Positions 10,551-22,138 of a stretch of DNA of 64,000 bases are shown piece by piece (the stretch's first letter is position 1; the number at the start of each line of letters is the position of its first letter). Source of the stretch: Wolfiporia cocos (lineage: Eukaryota; Basidiomycota; Agaricomycetes; Polyporales; Phaeolaceae). The stretch spans positions 1,550,001 to 1,614,000 of the forward strand of contig JACCLO010000012.1 in the NCBI GenBank assembly GCA_029448655.1. Direction: 5' to 3'. The translations under genes and the position numbers were made by a program. The notes under the pieces were generated by a model, which was given only the letters and a program-made list of their open reading frames with translations, was not told the origin of the DNA and searched no databases.

Positions 10551-11965
10551 TGTTATTGTTATTTGATTTTTCGAACACTGGCAGAACTCACCATTGGGCA
10601 AATACGATACAGGGACTGTTACGGGTCGAATACCCATTCGTATATTTCAGTTGCAAATATAGATCGTTCTTCTGCATGTAGTCCGGCAGACGTATGCAAG
10701 GCAAATACTTGTGAGATGCCTTCAAGTCCTAGGTGAAGTTCCTAGGAGATCGTTTAATATCCAATACACGTTAGAGGATATAATCTGTTCAGGTCGCAAG
10801 TCCGATAGAATATAAGACTTGCCTAAGTCCGAGAAGTCAATGTGCACTTCGAGTACTTAGTTGTTCGGTTGCTTGAGTGAGAAATACTGAGTGTAGTTTC
10901 CTATGTTTGAGAACGAGTATAAGACTTCTTGTTTGTACAACAAGGTCGAGCTGAAGAGCCTCGATGGTAAATACATGAGTTAATATACTACGTTAGGTTT
11001 CAGGGGTCGAGTCCGTCCCAGATGTCACCGATACTATCTACACTATAGTACCGAACATTTGACAAGTATGTAGTGATGTATCTGCGATGATAGATAGGAA
11101 TGGTGGTGGTTGAACGCCATCTATCAGCTAGTAAATGATAAATATGAAACGAGGGCAGAGTTGGAGGTGAAACGTCCCCTATACACTAGTACAACCGGGG
11201 ATACGCCTGGTAGAGTCACGAGTAGCCAGGGGGGTTGGTTGTGCAACAAGTCCCTGTATCGTATTTGCCCAATGGTGAGTCCTGCCAGTGTCTGAAAAAT
11301 CGAAATAACTGTAACAGGGACTTGTTGCGCAACCAACACCCCTGGCTACTCGTGACTCTACTGGGCACATCCCCAGTTGTACTAGTGTATAGGGCATGTT
11401 TCACCTTTAGCAGATCCAACTCTGCCCCCGTTTCATATTTATCATTCATTAGCTGATAGATGGTGTCCAACCGCCATCATCGTTCCTATCTATCATCTCA
11501 GATATATCGCTACATACTTATCAAACGTTTCATACTATAGCGTAGATAGTATCGGTGACATCAGGAACGGACTTGACCCCTGAAACTCAATGTAGTATAT
11601 AGACTCCTGTATTTACTGTCGAGGCTCTTCAGCTCAACCTTGTTGTACAAACAAGAAGTCTTATACTCGTTCTCAAACGTAGGCAACTACGCTCAGTATT
11701 TCTCCCGAGCAACCTGAACGACCAAGTCCTCGAAGTGCACACTGACTTTGTGGACTTAGGCAAGTCTTATATTCTATTGGACTTGTGACCTGAACAGATT
11801 ATATCCTCTAATGCATATCGGATATCAAATGCTCCCTTAGGAACTTCACCTAAGGCCTGAAGGCATCTCACGAGTATTTGCCTTGCACTCATCTGCAGGA
11901 CTACATGCAGAAGAACAATCTATATTCACGACTGGAATATACAAACGGGTATTCAACCCGTAACA
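10551..11965 (+). mobile_element. Family A LTR (A2), interrupted by nested LTR A3
   Basis: The 5' part is TGTTATTGTTATTTGATTTTTCG...GATACAGGGAC (10551-10616); the 3' part continues from 11317 (GGGACTTGTTGCG...) to CCCGTAACA (11965). Removing A3 and one GGGAC copy restores a family A LTR of about 710 bp. No matching target duplication was seen at the outer ends, so it may derive from recombination between copies. Confidence 0.85.
10617..11316 (-). mobile_element. Solo LTR, family A (A3), nested in A2
   Basis: On the plus strand it starts TGTTACGGGTCGAATACCC and ends AACTGTAACA, 700 bp, flanked by the perfect target duplication GGGAC (10612-10616 and 11317-11321). It is in reverse orientation relative to the host LTR A2 and therefore younger than it. 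Confidence 0.93.
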
Positions 11966-12070
11966 TCAGTCCTGAAATAGTGATACTATGCTAGTACAAC
12001 TAGGGTTACATCCAATGAGACCACAAATGCCAGGGGTGTTGGTTGTGTCACAGAATGGACCCAAGCATTC
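11966..12070. repeat. Divergent family A LTR fragment
   Basis: GAAATAGTGATACTATGCTAGTACAACTAGGG...CCAGGGGTGTTGGTTGTG matches the interior of the older A7 copy (about 23790-23860). It is truncated by the B3 element on its right. Confidence 0.6.
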
Positions 12071-13338
12071 TCGACATCCCTCGCTGGTGTTACGGGTCGA
12101 ATACCCGTTCGTATATTCGAGTCGCGAATATAGATCATTCTTCTGCACGTAGGCACGTCGCCGTATGCAAGGCAAATACTCGTTAGATGCCTTCGGGTCC
12201 TAAGTGAAGTCCTTAGGAGATTGGTTAATATCCAATACGCGTTAGAGGATATAATCTGTTCAAGTGCAAGTCGAATAGAATATAAGACTCGCCTAAGTCC
12301 GAGAAGTCAGTGTGCACTTCGAGACTTAGTCGTTTGATTGCTCGAGTGAGAAATACTGAGCGTAGTTTTCTACGTTTGAGAACGAGTATAAGACTTCTTG
12401 TTTATACAACAAGGTCGAGCTGAAGAGCTTCGACAGTAGGTACATTAGTTTATATACTACGTTGGGTTTCAGGGGTCAAGTCCGTCCCAGATGTCACCGA
12501 TACTATCTACGCTATAGTACCAAACGTTTGATAGGTATGTAGTGATATACCTGAGACGATAGATAGGGATGATGGCGGTTGAACGCCATCTATCAGCTAA
12601 CAAACGATGAACATGAAACGGTGGTAGAGTTGGATCTGCCAAAGATGAAATGCGCCCTATAGACTAGTACAACTGGGGATACGCCCAGTAGAGTCACGAG
12701 TAGCCAGGGAAGTTGGTTGCGCAACAAGTCCCTGTATCGTATTCGCCCAGTGGTGAGTTCTGTCGATATTCGAAAAATCAAAATAACCGTAACAGCTGGT
12801 ATGCAAAGGCGCCCCTAGGCATGGGGCTAACTCCTTAACCTCTGGCACTTCCTGTTCGTTGCTCCCTTGTCTCATCTCAGAACACCTGACCTTGTAGATT
12901 AGTGCTGTAGGGTAGTGCATGCCTCAGGTACTCACATGATGGTCACAGTATGTACATGTTACATTACGAGTAGTTACTAGTCACATGGACTCCTAGTTAC
13001 TTGTGCACAGGCCAGTAGTTTAGGGCAAGCCATTAGGTAGCCACTGCATGTATATAAGTACGATGAGACGAGGTCTTATACCTCATCTCTAAAATTCTCG
13101 GCAATGGGGCTTAGGCCCTCTTTCTCATGACCTCTCTGTGTGTGTGCCTGCCTCTGTCGCTCCAACTCTCTCACCTTCCAGATGCATGCTTGCTGGTTAT
13201 GTTGACACCTAGGCTGGGTAGGACGTGATGTACCCTATGCCGCTGCCTTTTGTTCACCGCTGGCTGGTTTCACTGTCACTTGTTAGGGATTATGGGTCCC
13301 CGGCAGGGCTGGTCCCACAGACGTGTGAGTCTGTGTCA
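12071..13338 (+). mobile_element. Superfamily B LTR (B3), interrupted by solo LTR A4
   Basis: The left part TCGACATCCCTCGCTGG (12071-12087) joins after A4 to TATGCAAAGGCGCCCCTAGG... (from 12800), matching the start of the 28458-29515 copy. TATATAA lies near 13050. The hairpin GAGACGAGG/CCTCATCTC (13065-13073, 13081-13089, one C-A mismatch) follows, and the end is CCACAGACGTGTGAGTCTGTGTCA (13338), which folds as a terminal stem. It is older than A4. Confidence 0.75.
12088..12794 (-). mobile_element. Solo LTR, family A (A4), nested in B3
   Basis: TGTTACGGGTCGAATACCCG...AAATAACCGTAACA, 707 bp, with the perfect target duplication GCTGG (12083-12087 and 12795-12799). It is inverted relative to the plus strand. 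Confidence 0.94.
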
Positions 13339-13591
13339 AGCAGCTAGAAGAGGGGTGCTGTTACAGGCCAATTTCATTGCCTTAGCTAACAACTAACAAC
13401 ATCTAATGAGTTCCCTTTATCTTATCTTATCTTGGTGCCTGTTCCTTATATATAGTAACCCTAGTCACATGTCAAATCCTAACCAGACACTCAGTGTAGC
13501 CACCATGATCATCTACGATCACTCTGATCACCTGTTGATCCAGCATATGATCACTGTTTTACTACATTACCATGGACTCTGCCATTACTGG
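13339..13591. other. Spacer between B-type LTRs; no gene seen
   Basis: Unidentified sequence between a plus-strand B LTR end (13338) and a minus-strand B LTR end (13592), with a TATCTTATCTTATCT run. Two LTR 3' ends face each other here with no retained internal domain. Confidence 0.35.
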
Positions 13592-14131
13592 TGACACAGA
13601 CTACTCACATCTGTGGGACTGGCCCTGCCGGGGAACCTAACCGTAGTACGAATGATGACCGCATGCCAGCAGTGACCCTAGAACCTATGTGGCAGAGGTT
13701 CACCAGGCCTCCCCAGGCCTAAGGCGACATAGCAAGGCGGTGGCACCCAGACTAGCAGTCAAGAACTCAAGCAGTTGGGACTGTGCCACACACAGAGAGG
13801 TAAGCAGAAAGGGACCAGAGGTCCATTGTCGAGAATCTCAAGAATGGGGAGTAAGCCCCATTCTGGCATACGTTATATACATGAGTGACTATACTACTAG
13901 TCCAGCCCTAAAGTACTGGCCTGGCAGTAACTAAGGAGCCATGTGACTAGGGGCGCTATGTACACTACATGTGACCATTAAGTGAGTACCTGAGGCGCAC
14001 GCTACCCTACAGTGCTAATCTACATGGTTAGATGGTTTGATAAGATAACATGGGTGCAACATGAGGAAACTGTAAGTAAAGACTTAGCCTCGCAGCCTAG
14101 AGGCACTTCTGCAATACAGTAAGGGATGTCA
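13592..14131 (-). mobile_element. LTR, superfamily B, inverted
   Basis: On the plus strand it starts TGACACAGACTACTCACATCTGTGGGAC and ends AAGGGATGTCA. The inverted TATA region (GTTATATACATG, about 13873) and hairpin AGAATGGGG/CCCCATTCT (13841-13849, 13856-13864; loop CTTACT in LTR sense) match the family plan. Outer flanks do not match, so there is no target duplication. Confidence 0.75.
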
Positions 14132-14217
14132 AGACCCCCCATGGGACGTTCTGTGACAACTGGCTGCACAGCCTAACATGTACAAACACTAGAATAACAT
14201 ATATACTGGCCTGTGAG

Positions 14218-14928
14218 TGTTACAGGTCGAATACCCATTCGTATATTCGAGTCGCGAATATAGATCGTTGTTCTGCATGTAGGCATGTCGCTGTATGCAA
14301 GGCAAATACTCGTAAGATGCCTTCAAGTCCTAGGTGAAGTTCCTAGGAGATCGTTTAATACCCAATACACGTTAGAGGATATAGACTTGTTCTAATGCGA
14401 GTCTAATAGAATATAAGACTCGCCTAAGTCCGAGAAGTCAGTGTGCACTTCGAGGACTTAGTCGTTTGGTGGCTCGAGTGGGAAATACTGAGTGTAGTTT
14501 CCTACGTTTGAGAACGAGTATAAGACTTCTTGTTTGTACAACAAGGTCGAGCTGAAGAGCCTCGACAGTAAATACATGAGTTTATATACTACGTTAGGTT
14601 TTAGGGGTCAAGTCCATCCCAGATGTCACCGCTACTATCTACGCTATAGTACCAAACGTTTGATAGGTATGTAGTGATATATCCGAAACGATAGATAGGA
14701 ATGATGATGGCGGTTGGACGCCATCTGTCAGCTAGTAGATGATAAAGATGAAACAGTGGCAGAGTTGGATCTGCCGAAAGTGAAACGCGCTCTCTGCACT
14801 AGTACAACTGGGGATGCACCCAGTAGAGTCTCAAGTAGCCAGGGGGTTGGTTGTGCAACAAGTCCCTGTATTGTATTTGCCCGGTGGTGAGTTCTGCCAG
14901 TGTTCGAAAAATCAAAATAACCGTAAAA
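14218..14928 (-). mobile_element. Solo LTR, family A (A5)
   Basis: TGTTACAGGTCGAATACCC...AATAACCGTAAAA, 711 bp, with the perfect target duplication GTGAG (14213-14217 and 14929-14933). The terminal CA has mutated to AA at the plus-strand right end. Confidence 0.92.
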
Positions 14929-16327
14929 GTGAGCTGGGTAGCACCCCAGACTCATCTTGGCCTTAAACAACTCTGACTAGCAATATGCCTTTGTGTGAGT
15001 ACCATTGCCCTGGCTCTTGTTTGAGATTGTTGCTTGTGTCATGTTGCATGAAGGAGAAGCCTACATGTGCCTCTCTGGTTCCCAAAGCTACTGGCAAAGT
15101 GGAATTAAAGTGAGTATTCCTGGACTATCTGGGATGACAGGTAAAATGATTGAGAATGTTGGATGTTCAATGATGAAGAGTTGAGGTGAATTACTCAGCT
15201 TTGACAATGAAATTGAAATTACATGATTGGGATGAAGCTGTGATAGGAGCACTATATCCAACTCAATATAAGGTAGGCACCACTAGGAACCTGCACCTTT
15301 ATGTAAGCATCACATGACACTTACTAAGCCACCAAATCCGACCAGGATTTCTGAAAAATCTGAGATAGCATATTTTGATGAGCCAAGAGTTACGGTACAT
15401 ACTGCATGGTTCATTTCCATTGTTTTGTTCCTGAATAATGTGGCTATTACTAGTGAGACTGGAGTATTCTCTACATGGACTCGAGTGCTGGCATTTCATG
15501 TGATTTATACGTAAAGCAATTGTAGAGCACTTAAGTATTATATAAGCCTCCAAATCCCATCTTTGAAAATACCATTATTGCCCCAGATGATTGTTCGGCA
15601 TGGCAAGAAATGCATTTTGGGCGAAATTTCCTTTTTGATGGATAGCCCAACATGTTAGGAGGTTCTGCTTTCTGGGGCTGAGCTATGCATGCAGAGATAT
15701 CAATCCTAGCAAATACTTTGCTTCTGACATGTTTGTGGCTGGTGGAATAAATCCTTCAAATGTCGGCGCCTGTAGCTTATATAACACGTGCTGGTTCCTG
15801 ATGGCATATGCCAGACATCGCACACAGTCGAATACCTCGAGATACAAAGGGTGTGCTTCCGGACCCCGGGCGCCCAATGCAGAATACGTGACAATGCGAG
15901 GCGGTCATTTATGATCACTGGGTAGATGATCTCTAGCTGCAACACTTGCGCACTTTTCAAATCCGCACGGGCTTGTCTAGCCAGGCGAGACTGGAACTTG
16001 TCATTGAGGGCAAACGGATGTTCGCAACGCCAACCGCCCAGCAGAGATCCACCTGCCACTCAAGCTTCAGGTATTTGATCGGTGATTGCGAGATTTCGCC
16101 GCTAAAGATGCTCAGCGCCCAATATTTGCACTCCAGCATGACCTATAGGCCTGAGTAGACGCCAGATTCAAGAGGCCACGCTATAGCTATGGAGTGTCTA
16201 CATCATCTCCGACTTTCCCGTTCACCGTGTGAAGTCTGCCACCAACTCCTTGTACGACATCAGGGGTCTCGAAATCCTGCATACACACACGGACTTTGAG
16301 ATGAATAGATCACAATGCTCGCTTCTC
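14929..16327. other. Unidentified sequence 3' of the P450 gene
   Basis: 14930-15600 is AT-rich with low CpG. 15680-16160 has higher GC and several overlapping minus-strand open frames (up to 117 residues) with no recognisable domain or clear splice chain. A decayed gene is possible but cannot be named. Confidence 0.35.
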
Positions 16328-18796
16328 CTAATTCCCCATAGTAGGAGTTATATGCAAAGGCATCTGGGTACCGTGATCCAATTTCCCTCTAATCATCGGA
16401 ATCATTATTCCTGCGGGAACGCGCTGGATTTCGGGTTTATCAGCGGGTATAGCAAACTCGAAATTCTCAATCAGCTCGACGAGGAAGGCCTGTGTTTCAA
16501 ACACACTTAGGACATGAGGTTAGTTAGGATGTTTGTCCGCAGACCATAGAGCACGCACGCGAAACGCCATCTAAATATCGAATACATTCGTCAATGATGA
16601 CTGGGCACGAAAATGCGAGACGATACTGACCCAAGGCATGCTCTTTTGCCACCGCCTGCATGGAACGTGAGATCGGCATCGACGTACGGATATGTTGTCA
16701 GTAAGACTCACCGAAAGTCATTCTAAAGTGTGTTGTAATGTCATTGTTACTATCAACAGTGGAAGTACGGCTTACAAGTTTGCATAAGTACCCAAATTGA
16801 TCTGGCTCTCTTTATCAAGTTGCAAAAAGCGGTCAGGGTTGAACTGATTAGCATCATCACCCCAAATCTCTGGTAGTCTGAGCAAATGAGTTCGTAGGTG
16901 CAGGGCATATATCCGTCAGCCGACTTACCGCTGATAGCCCCACACCGATACGCCAACATTTTGACCCTTCTGCACATGAATCTCCGAAATTGACCTGCCT
17001 GACGATGTCATCACTGGTCGCGATAGAGGGATTACATCGTCGGATTGCGCCACACGAACGAGGCGGTACACCGGTGGATGCAGTCGTAGGCCTTCCTGTA
17101 GAGGGATTTATTTGAAATATGTTCAACACACATGGTATCGTATTAAACTGACCTTGATCGTCGCGTTCAGATATAACATGGAATTTAGATCTGCGGCGGT
17201 GAAATCGGAGTCACCCCTTGCGCAGATGTCAGTACGAACAGCGGTGATCTCTTCTCGGAGTCTTTGTTGATAAATTGGATTTTTAGCCAACTCCCATAAC
17301 AGCCACGTCAAAGCCTTCGCAGAAGTTTCGTGTCCTTCCGAGATGTGTAAGTGAACGACGAGAGTATCATAACGCATAGATTGACCTGCAAGAAGGAACG
17401 TTGCAACTTGAGCAATCATTTCCTCATCTTCAAGCCTTGTCTTCGGGTTCTCTGAATTATTGGCCTTGACTGGAAATATCTCCCAGGTCAGTTCCAGAAG
17501 GTGGAAGGCATGATGTCAGTCACCTAGCAGACTCATGATGTCCTTTCCTCTGTGATCATTAGAATCCGTGAGTGCTTGTAGTTTCTCATTTATGAGTCTT
17601 CGAGAGAGCGCATTGATCGTGCACAAGGACCTATGTAGACGTCGGTACTTCTTTGTAGGAAGATAGGAAATGATAAGGCGAAGAAGAAAGTCTGGAAGGT
17701 ATTGCCAGGTCGACCTAAAAACGAGCATAATCCTTGACGGATACATGGCAGAATCTCGACTATACCAATATCAGCTCAGAAAGCGAAGGAAACAGACCTC
17801 TGGTGTTGCTGTCCACTTACAGCATGTTTTTATAAACGCGGACAAGCTCGCTCTCCCCATCATCCAAAGCACCACAATCGTACTCGAGAGCGGCTACAAG
17901 TTCAAAGCGAGGTAGTCAAAAAAAAAGAATTTTAGGTCTGCAAAGATTGATGCACCTTCTCCGATGACGTCGAGTGTTGCCCTAGAGAACCAACTACCTA
18001 CATTTATAATCTTATCTGTATCAGAGTTCAAGGCAGCGTCTAATTGCTCTCTCCACTTCTTGCTCAGCTGGAGATGACTTTTCAGCAATTGTTACATAAG
18101 GAAATACCCATCTGTACCTTCCTGGCAGAATCGCGAAACAAAGCAGTAAATGATCTCAATTGCGCTGTGCTAAATGCAGGTTCCATGATCTTCCTCATTC
18201 GCGAGTGCTGGTGCCCTTGTCACGAATGAATTTAAGGATATGGCATTTGCGTCAGATCGTTCGCACCTTCTGCGCAGAGAATACTTTCCCCCGTCAACTG
18301 CATTGTGATATACTTAGCATCTGTCGTTCTGGCATAATTGTATCCGGATTTGTTGAAGATGTGTTGTATTGCCTAAAAGACGTGTATAGAGCAGCGCATA
18401 GTTGGATGCCTGGCATAACATACCTTCGGATCTACGAACCAGAGATTGTCTTTCTACATGGAATCGAACAATGATGACAACTATTGGCGAAGCTCAAGAA
18501 ATGATATTGCAGACTTACTCCAAAGAATTCCCGGAGTCGCCAAGCCCAGCCGAATTCATTCATCCATTTTACGTAGTACTGACCAACTTCATCTTCACGA
18601 GTCAATTTGATGACATGACCTATTCTTAACAGTCGGCTGTATTCAAGAGATGGCCAAAAACGAGGCACTAACCATAGAGGAAGCTAGGTGAGGGTGGACC
18701 TATGATCTTGTCCTGAGAGCATAACCAGAAACATGCGAAGACAGATGACAGGGAGGCCACCACCACGGAAAGCCCAAGCAGGGTGAGTGGATCCAT
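16328..18796 (-). CDS. Cytochrome P450 monooxygenase, multi-intron
   Basis: About 545 residues after removal of some 14 short introns. From 18796 it reads MDPLTLLGLSVVVASLSSVF (membrane anchor), then a proline hinge (IIGPPSPSFLYG), HVIKLTREDEVGQYYVKWMN, a C-helix region HQHSRMRKIMEPAFS, the I-helix oxygen-binding motif LLAGHETSAKAL (formed across an intron near 17350-17400), the K-helix ExxR in EGLRLHPPVYRLVRV (about 17095), the PERF-like NPDRFL, and the heme-thiolate loop TFGGGKRACLGWRFA assembled from three tiny exons (about 16705-16560). The C-terminal exon starts VFETQAFLVELIENFEF and the stop is at 16328-16330. Every frame joins without a lesion, so the gene is probably functional despite lying among transposons. 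It should be an ER-anchored oxidase; substrate and CYP family are not determined. No biosynthetic cluster partners are nearby. Confidence 0.88.
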
Positions 18797-19285
18797 GCTT
18801 TGAGAAACGCCAGCGATGTGACGTTAGTGCGATATGAGATGGTTCGAATTGTATGCAGGAGTGGGGGACTAGTGATAAGAAATTCTCACAGAGTCACAGT
18901 ACAGACGTTGAGTATTTATCCGGCTCTTACTGTTGTATGCTAGGCTGGAATCGCAAGCGATCAATTTACGTCAGGCTCCGAGATTGCAACTGGTTCTATG
19001 AATGACACCCCATACAAATGTTGCATCAAGTGCGGAGAGAAGCTGTAGAACAAATGCAAATGTGCCGAAAAATGCCGAGCTGCATACATGAATCATAGTC
19101 ATTGTCAGGCACAGGGAGGAAGACATGGTTCGTGGATTATAGGCGAATAATCACCACTTCGGACTTGCCTCCATTGAGCGACATACTCCACTATTTTGGT
19201 ATTGGATGAGAAGGAGAACAAGTGCTGGCACTTTTTGCAAATTGGACAACTACCACGCGTTGATTGAATTGTAGACACGTGTGGT
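18797..19285. other. 5' region of the P450 gene with a MYND-like zinc-finger remnant
   Basis: The upstream region should hold the P450 promoter. At 19012-19125 the plus strand reads CCIKCGEKL, a stop, then NKCKCAEKCRAAY and MNHSHCQAQ. The Cys/His spacing resembles a MYND finger with an internal stop, so at most it is a gene relic. Nothing else is recognised. Confidence 0.35.
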
Positions 19286-19296
19286 TGCCGGACCCG

Positions 19297-19877
19297 ACTT
19301 GAGGTTAATTACCCAGCGGGTTTGCGTAGATAAGCGCCAAGTATCACGTGAATATCGACGCGTCGGGTGAGCGCCTCTGAGCGCCCTATTGATTGACAAA
19401 CGTTGAACGTTTTGAACGGCCCATCACTATGATGAAACAACTGCGCCGCAGATATATCATATATCGTAGCACTGTACGTACACTGGGCGAATGCCTTGCT
19501 TGTCCACTTAGTAATTGGCGCGAAGTGCATGCTATACATTCTGACTTATATAGAAGAGTCGTCAAAGCTCAACGAGAAATTGCGCGTGCGATGCCCTAAC
19601 TATATGCTACTGTGCATCATCTACCAGTTGGGCCTGACCTATGCACGGCTACTTGACAGCTGCATCTAAATATGGAGCAAAGCCGGTCTGTGCACCATAA
19701 TCAGTCATTAGATATTCATCCCGTATCAGCTACAGTACGACAGAGCTCATACTACATGGCAGACGAAGTTGTGTCATCGCAGACTCAGAGGCGCTCACTC
19801 ACCCGACGCGTCGATATTCACGTGATACTTGGCGCTTATCTACGCAAACCCGCTGGCCAGGGTAATTAACCTCAAGT
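19297..19877. mobile_element. MULE-like MITE with about 85-bp terminal inverted repeats
   Basis: The ends ACTTGAGGTTAATTACC... (from 19297) and ...GGTAATTAACCTCAAGT (to 19877) are inverted repeats of about 85 bp sharing CAGCGGGTTTGCGTAGATAAG and GCCAAGTATCACGTGAATAT, with a few small indels. They are flanked by the exact 10-bp direct repeat GCCGGACCCG (19287-19296 and 19878-19887). Long TIRs with 9-11 bp target duplications are typical of Mutator-like elements. The 410-bp interior has no transposase. Confidence 0.85.
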
Positions 19878-19887
19878 GCCGGACCCG

Positions 19888-20384
19888 CAAGGTGATAACT
19901 CGACTCACGTGAGTCTGGATTCTACGATCTAAACTTCATTATGTATGGTAAGTAATTGCGCTAAGAAGACATGGCGGAAGAAGGCGAGCTGGGTATAGTC
20001 GAGCGAGTGTAGGGTAACGAAAGAGCTTGGTCGGATCTTTAATCATCTTATGCATCGTAAGCGATCCGTGCAATGATCTAGATGTCGAGATAAGCTGTTT
20101 AACACTTTAACTCGTCAGTCTGGCAAGAATCCATGTCGGATTCCGATCAAATCAGCCTGGGCAGGATGGGCATTCATGGTACGTGGAGGGGTCTACTTCT
20201 TGATTCGCTGGACAAACTCAATACCCCCAGGACAATCGTGTTCAGCACTGGACGGTACAATCATTAACGACCAGGCCTGTGTTTTGTAAGAATCTCAAAC
20301 CAGATGCGTACCAGCTATTTCCCATTACGGCACTCCCGAAGAGGAAGCACGTTATTGGGAAGCAGCCAAGCGATGCAGCATGTC
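19888..20384. other. Unidentified spacer
   Basis: About 500 bases with moderate GC and no open frame or repeat match seen within the window. Confidence 0.35.
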
Positions 20385-20662
20385 GAAATTCACGGGAAGG
20401 CGCCCGCTCGTGAGGCTACGCGCTCCCTTTCGGACTCCAGGGACTTCGTCTGGATGGGGTACAAACGCACGGCGTAGGTACGTACAATCCGTCCCATTTT
20501 ATACTAGCGGTGACTCATCTACCCGTACCGCCCCGATTATCAGCCCCCGACTCCCGCCGCGCCCGCCATTTCCGCCCGCCATTTCCGCCTCGGTGCACTA
20601 TGACTCCGATCGATGTGCGACTCCGAATGCACCATCGCGCGCCGAGCGCGTCGACTTCCAAC
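20385..20662 (+). repeat. CpG-rich copy of a dispersed repeat (partner at 7003-7200)
   Basis: GGCGCCCGCTCGTGAGGCTACGCGC...AATCCGTCCC, then a G/C-rich run, ending CGACTTCCAAC at the target duplication of the next element. It is the less decayed partner of the 7.0 kb copy. Confidence 0.65.
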
Positions 20663-21636
20663 ATAGTCTCGTGACCAGACGGTAAACACCGGACGGAGTT
20701 TGAATATCTGAAGGCTCGTCGCGGTGTATAACGTCTGGTAGTAGTCTCGTGACCAGACGGTAAACACCGGCGGAGTTTTAATATCTGAGGGCTCGCGCGG
20801 TGTATAACGTCTGGTAGCTTTCGTATAGGCGGGTGTAGATGACCCCACCACGTGATCGTGAATTGTCACGCTCGCGTTTCGACGCGTCTAGAGATTAACA
20901 CGCTGCAATAATTAGCACGGACGTGAATCGTTACTTACTGCTGCCTTAATTACTGTATGCTCTGTATATACTATGGATAGATACTACAATAGTAGCTCGG
21001 ACTCTGAAACCAACATTAGTGAAGATGAAACGGCCTACGTTGATGACGACTGTGGGGACTCCTTGGGCGGCAGTTCACACTGGCAGCAGCGTACTCGGCG
21101 ACTACATGCAACACTAGAGGCTGAAGGCAGCGAAAAATAAACCGAACGTGTTCTAGCTATTCTGGACTTTATGGATCAGCATAATATGGACCTGGCAACC
21201 TTTCTGTGGGCGATCAGCTGGAATCCTGATATTCCTCATCTAAAGACTAATGCGAAGGCCCGCTATGCTCGCACGGCTCTCATGATGATTGACGAAATCT
21301 CACTGATTCTTCGGTGATGGTATTGCCCACCACGCTCGCACGATGCTGGTATCCGAACGAAAGCTGCCCGGAAGGCATTTCAAGACATTGTACGTGCCTC
21401 TATAATCAGTCTATAATCAGTAGCACAGCTGCCAACTAACGCAGGGTAACGCAGGGTAACGGCCAGGTAACGCTAAAAGCATCACGTGGTGGAGTCATCT
21501 ACACCCGCCTATACGAAATCTACCAGACGTTATACACCGCGACGAGCCTTCAGATATTCAAACTCCGTCCGTTATACACCGCGCGAGCCCTCAGATATTA
21601 AAACTCCGCCGGTGTTTACCGTCTGGTCACGAGAGT
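20663..21636. mobile_element. MULE-like TIR element with internally repeated TIRs and an ORF fragment
   Basis: The inverted arms run about 20663-20860 and 21480-21636: ATAGTCTCGTGACCAGACGG...ATGACCCCACCACGTGAT, mirrored by ATCACGTGGTGGAGTCAT...CCGTCTGGTCACGAGAGT. Each arm holds two copies of a unit of about 70 bp (GGTAAACACCGG...GCGGTGTATAACGTCTGGTA). The flanks carry the exact 9-bp repeat ACTTCCAAC (20654-20662 and 21637-21645). At 20973-21317 the plus strand reads MDRYYNSSSDSETNISED..., then after a TAA, TERVLAILDFMDQHNMDLAT and MMIDEISLILR before a TGA. From memory this resembles a multicopy Agaricomycete family of unknown function. There is no transposase. Confidence 0.8.
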
Positions 21637-21645
21637 ACTTCCAAC

Positions 21646-22090
21646 ACAGCAGAGCTCTGGACAGGTCGGACACAAATAATACACCGGCCAGTGTCCCATT
21701 GGTGAAGCTTACGCAGGCTGTGCGCACAGCGGCAACACCGTGTCCCGTGACTTCTCCATGATATTGTGGAGTGCAAGCTCATCATCAAGTAGAGAAGGGA
21801 ATCGCGCGGGGTACGACAGTGCGGCGATTGCACGATGATCGACGGCATTGTAGTAGTTCGCGTGGTGGACGGCGACACGGCTTCTAAATGATGGATGCGC
21901 AGTTCATGGGAACAAGGGTGTAGATGGAGCCCGGGAGCAGACCACATATCTTCCGTAGCACAAGGGGCGGCCATTTGACTCGAAGACGTCCGAGGGTTCG
22001 ACTATCTCCTCGATCTTACGTGAGAGATCGGCGATGCGGCCTCTGTATCGCCCCATGGTGTTGACAACGAGCGAAATCTGATTGGCGATC
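21646..22090 (-). pseudogene. Unidentified gene fragment
   Basis: On the minus strand from about 22088 a CpG-rich frame reads VVNTMGRYRGRIADLSRKIE and continues to SRAPSTPLFP before a TGA. A second block reads NYYNAVDHRAIAALSYPARF through MEKSRDTVLPLCAQP. Codon-like composition suggests a genuine former protein, but no family is recognised, and stops and frame changes show it is broken. Confidence 0.3.
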
Positions 22091-22138
22091 CGTCATCAGC
22101 AAAACGCGAACCCTCATATCTAGTCCGTTAACTATGAG

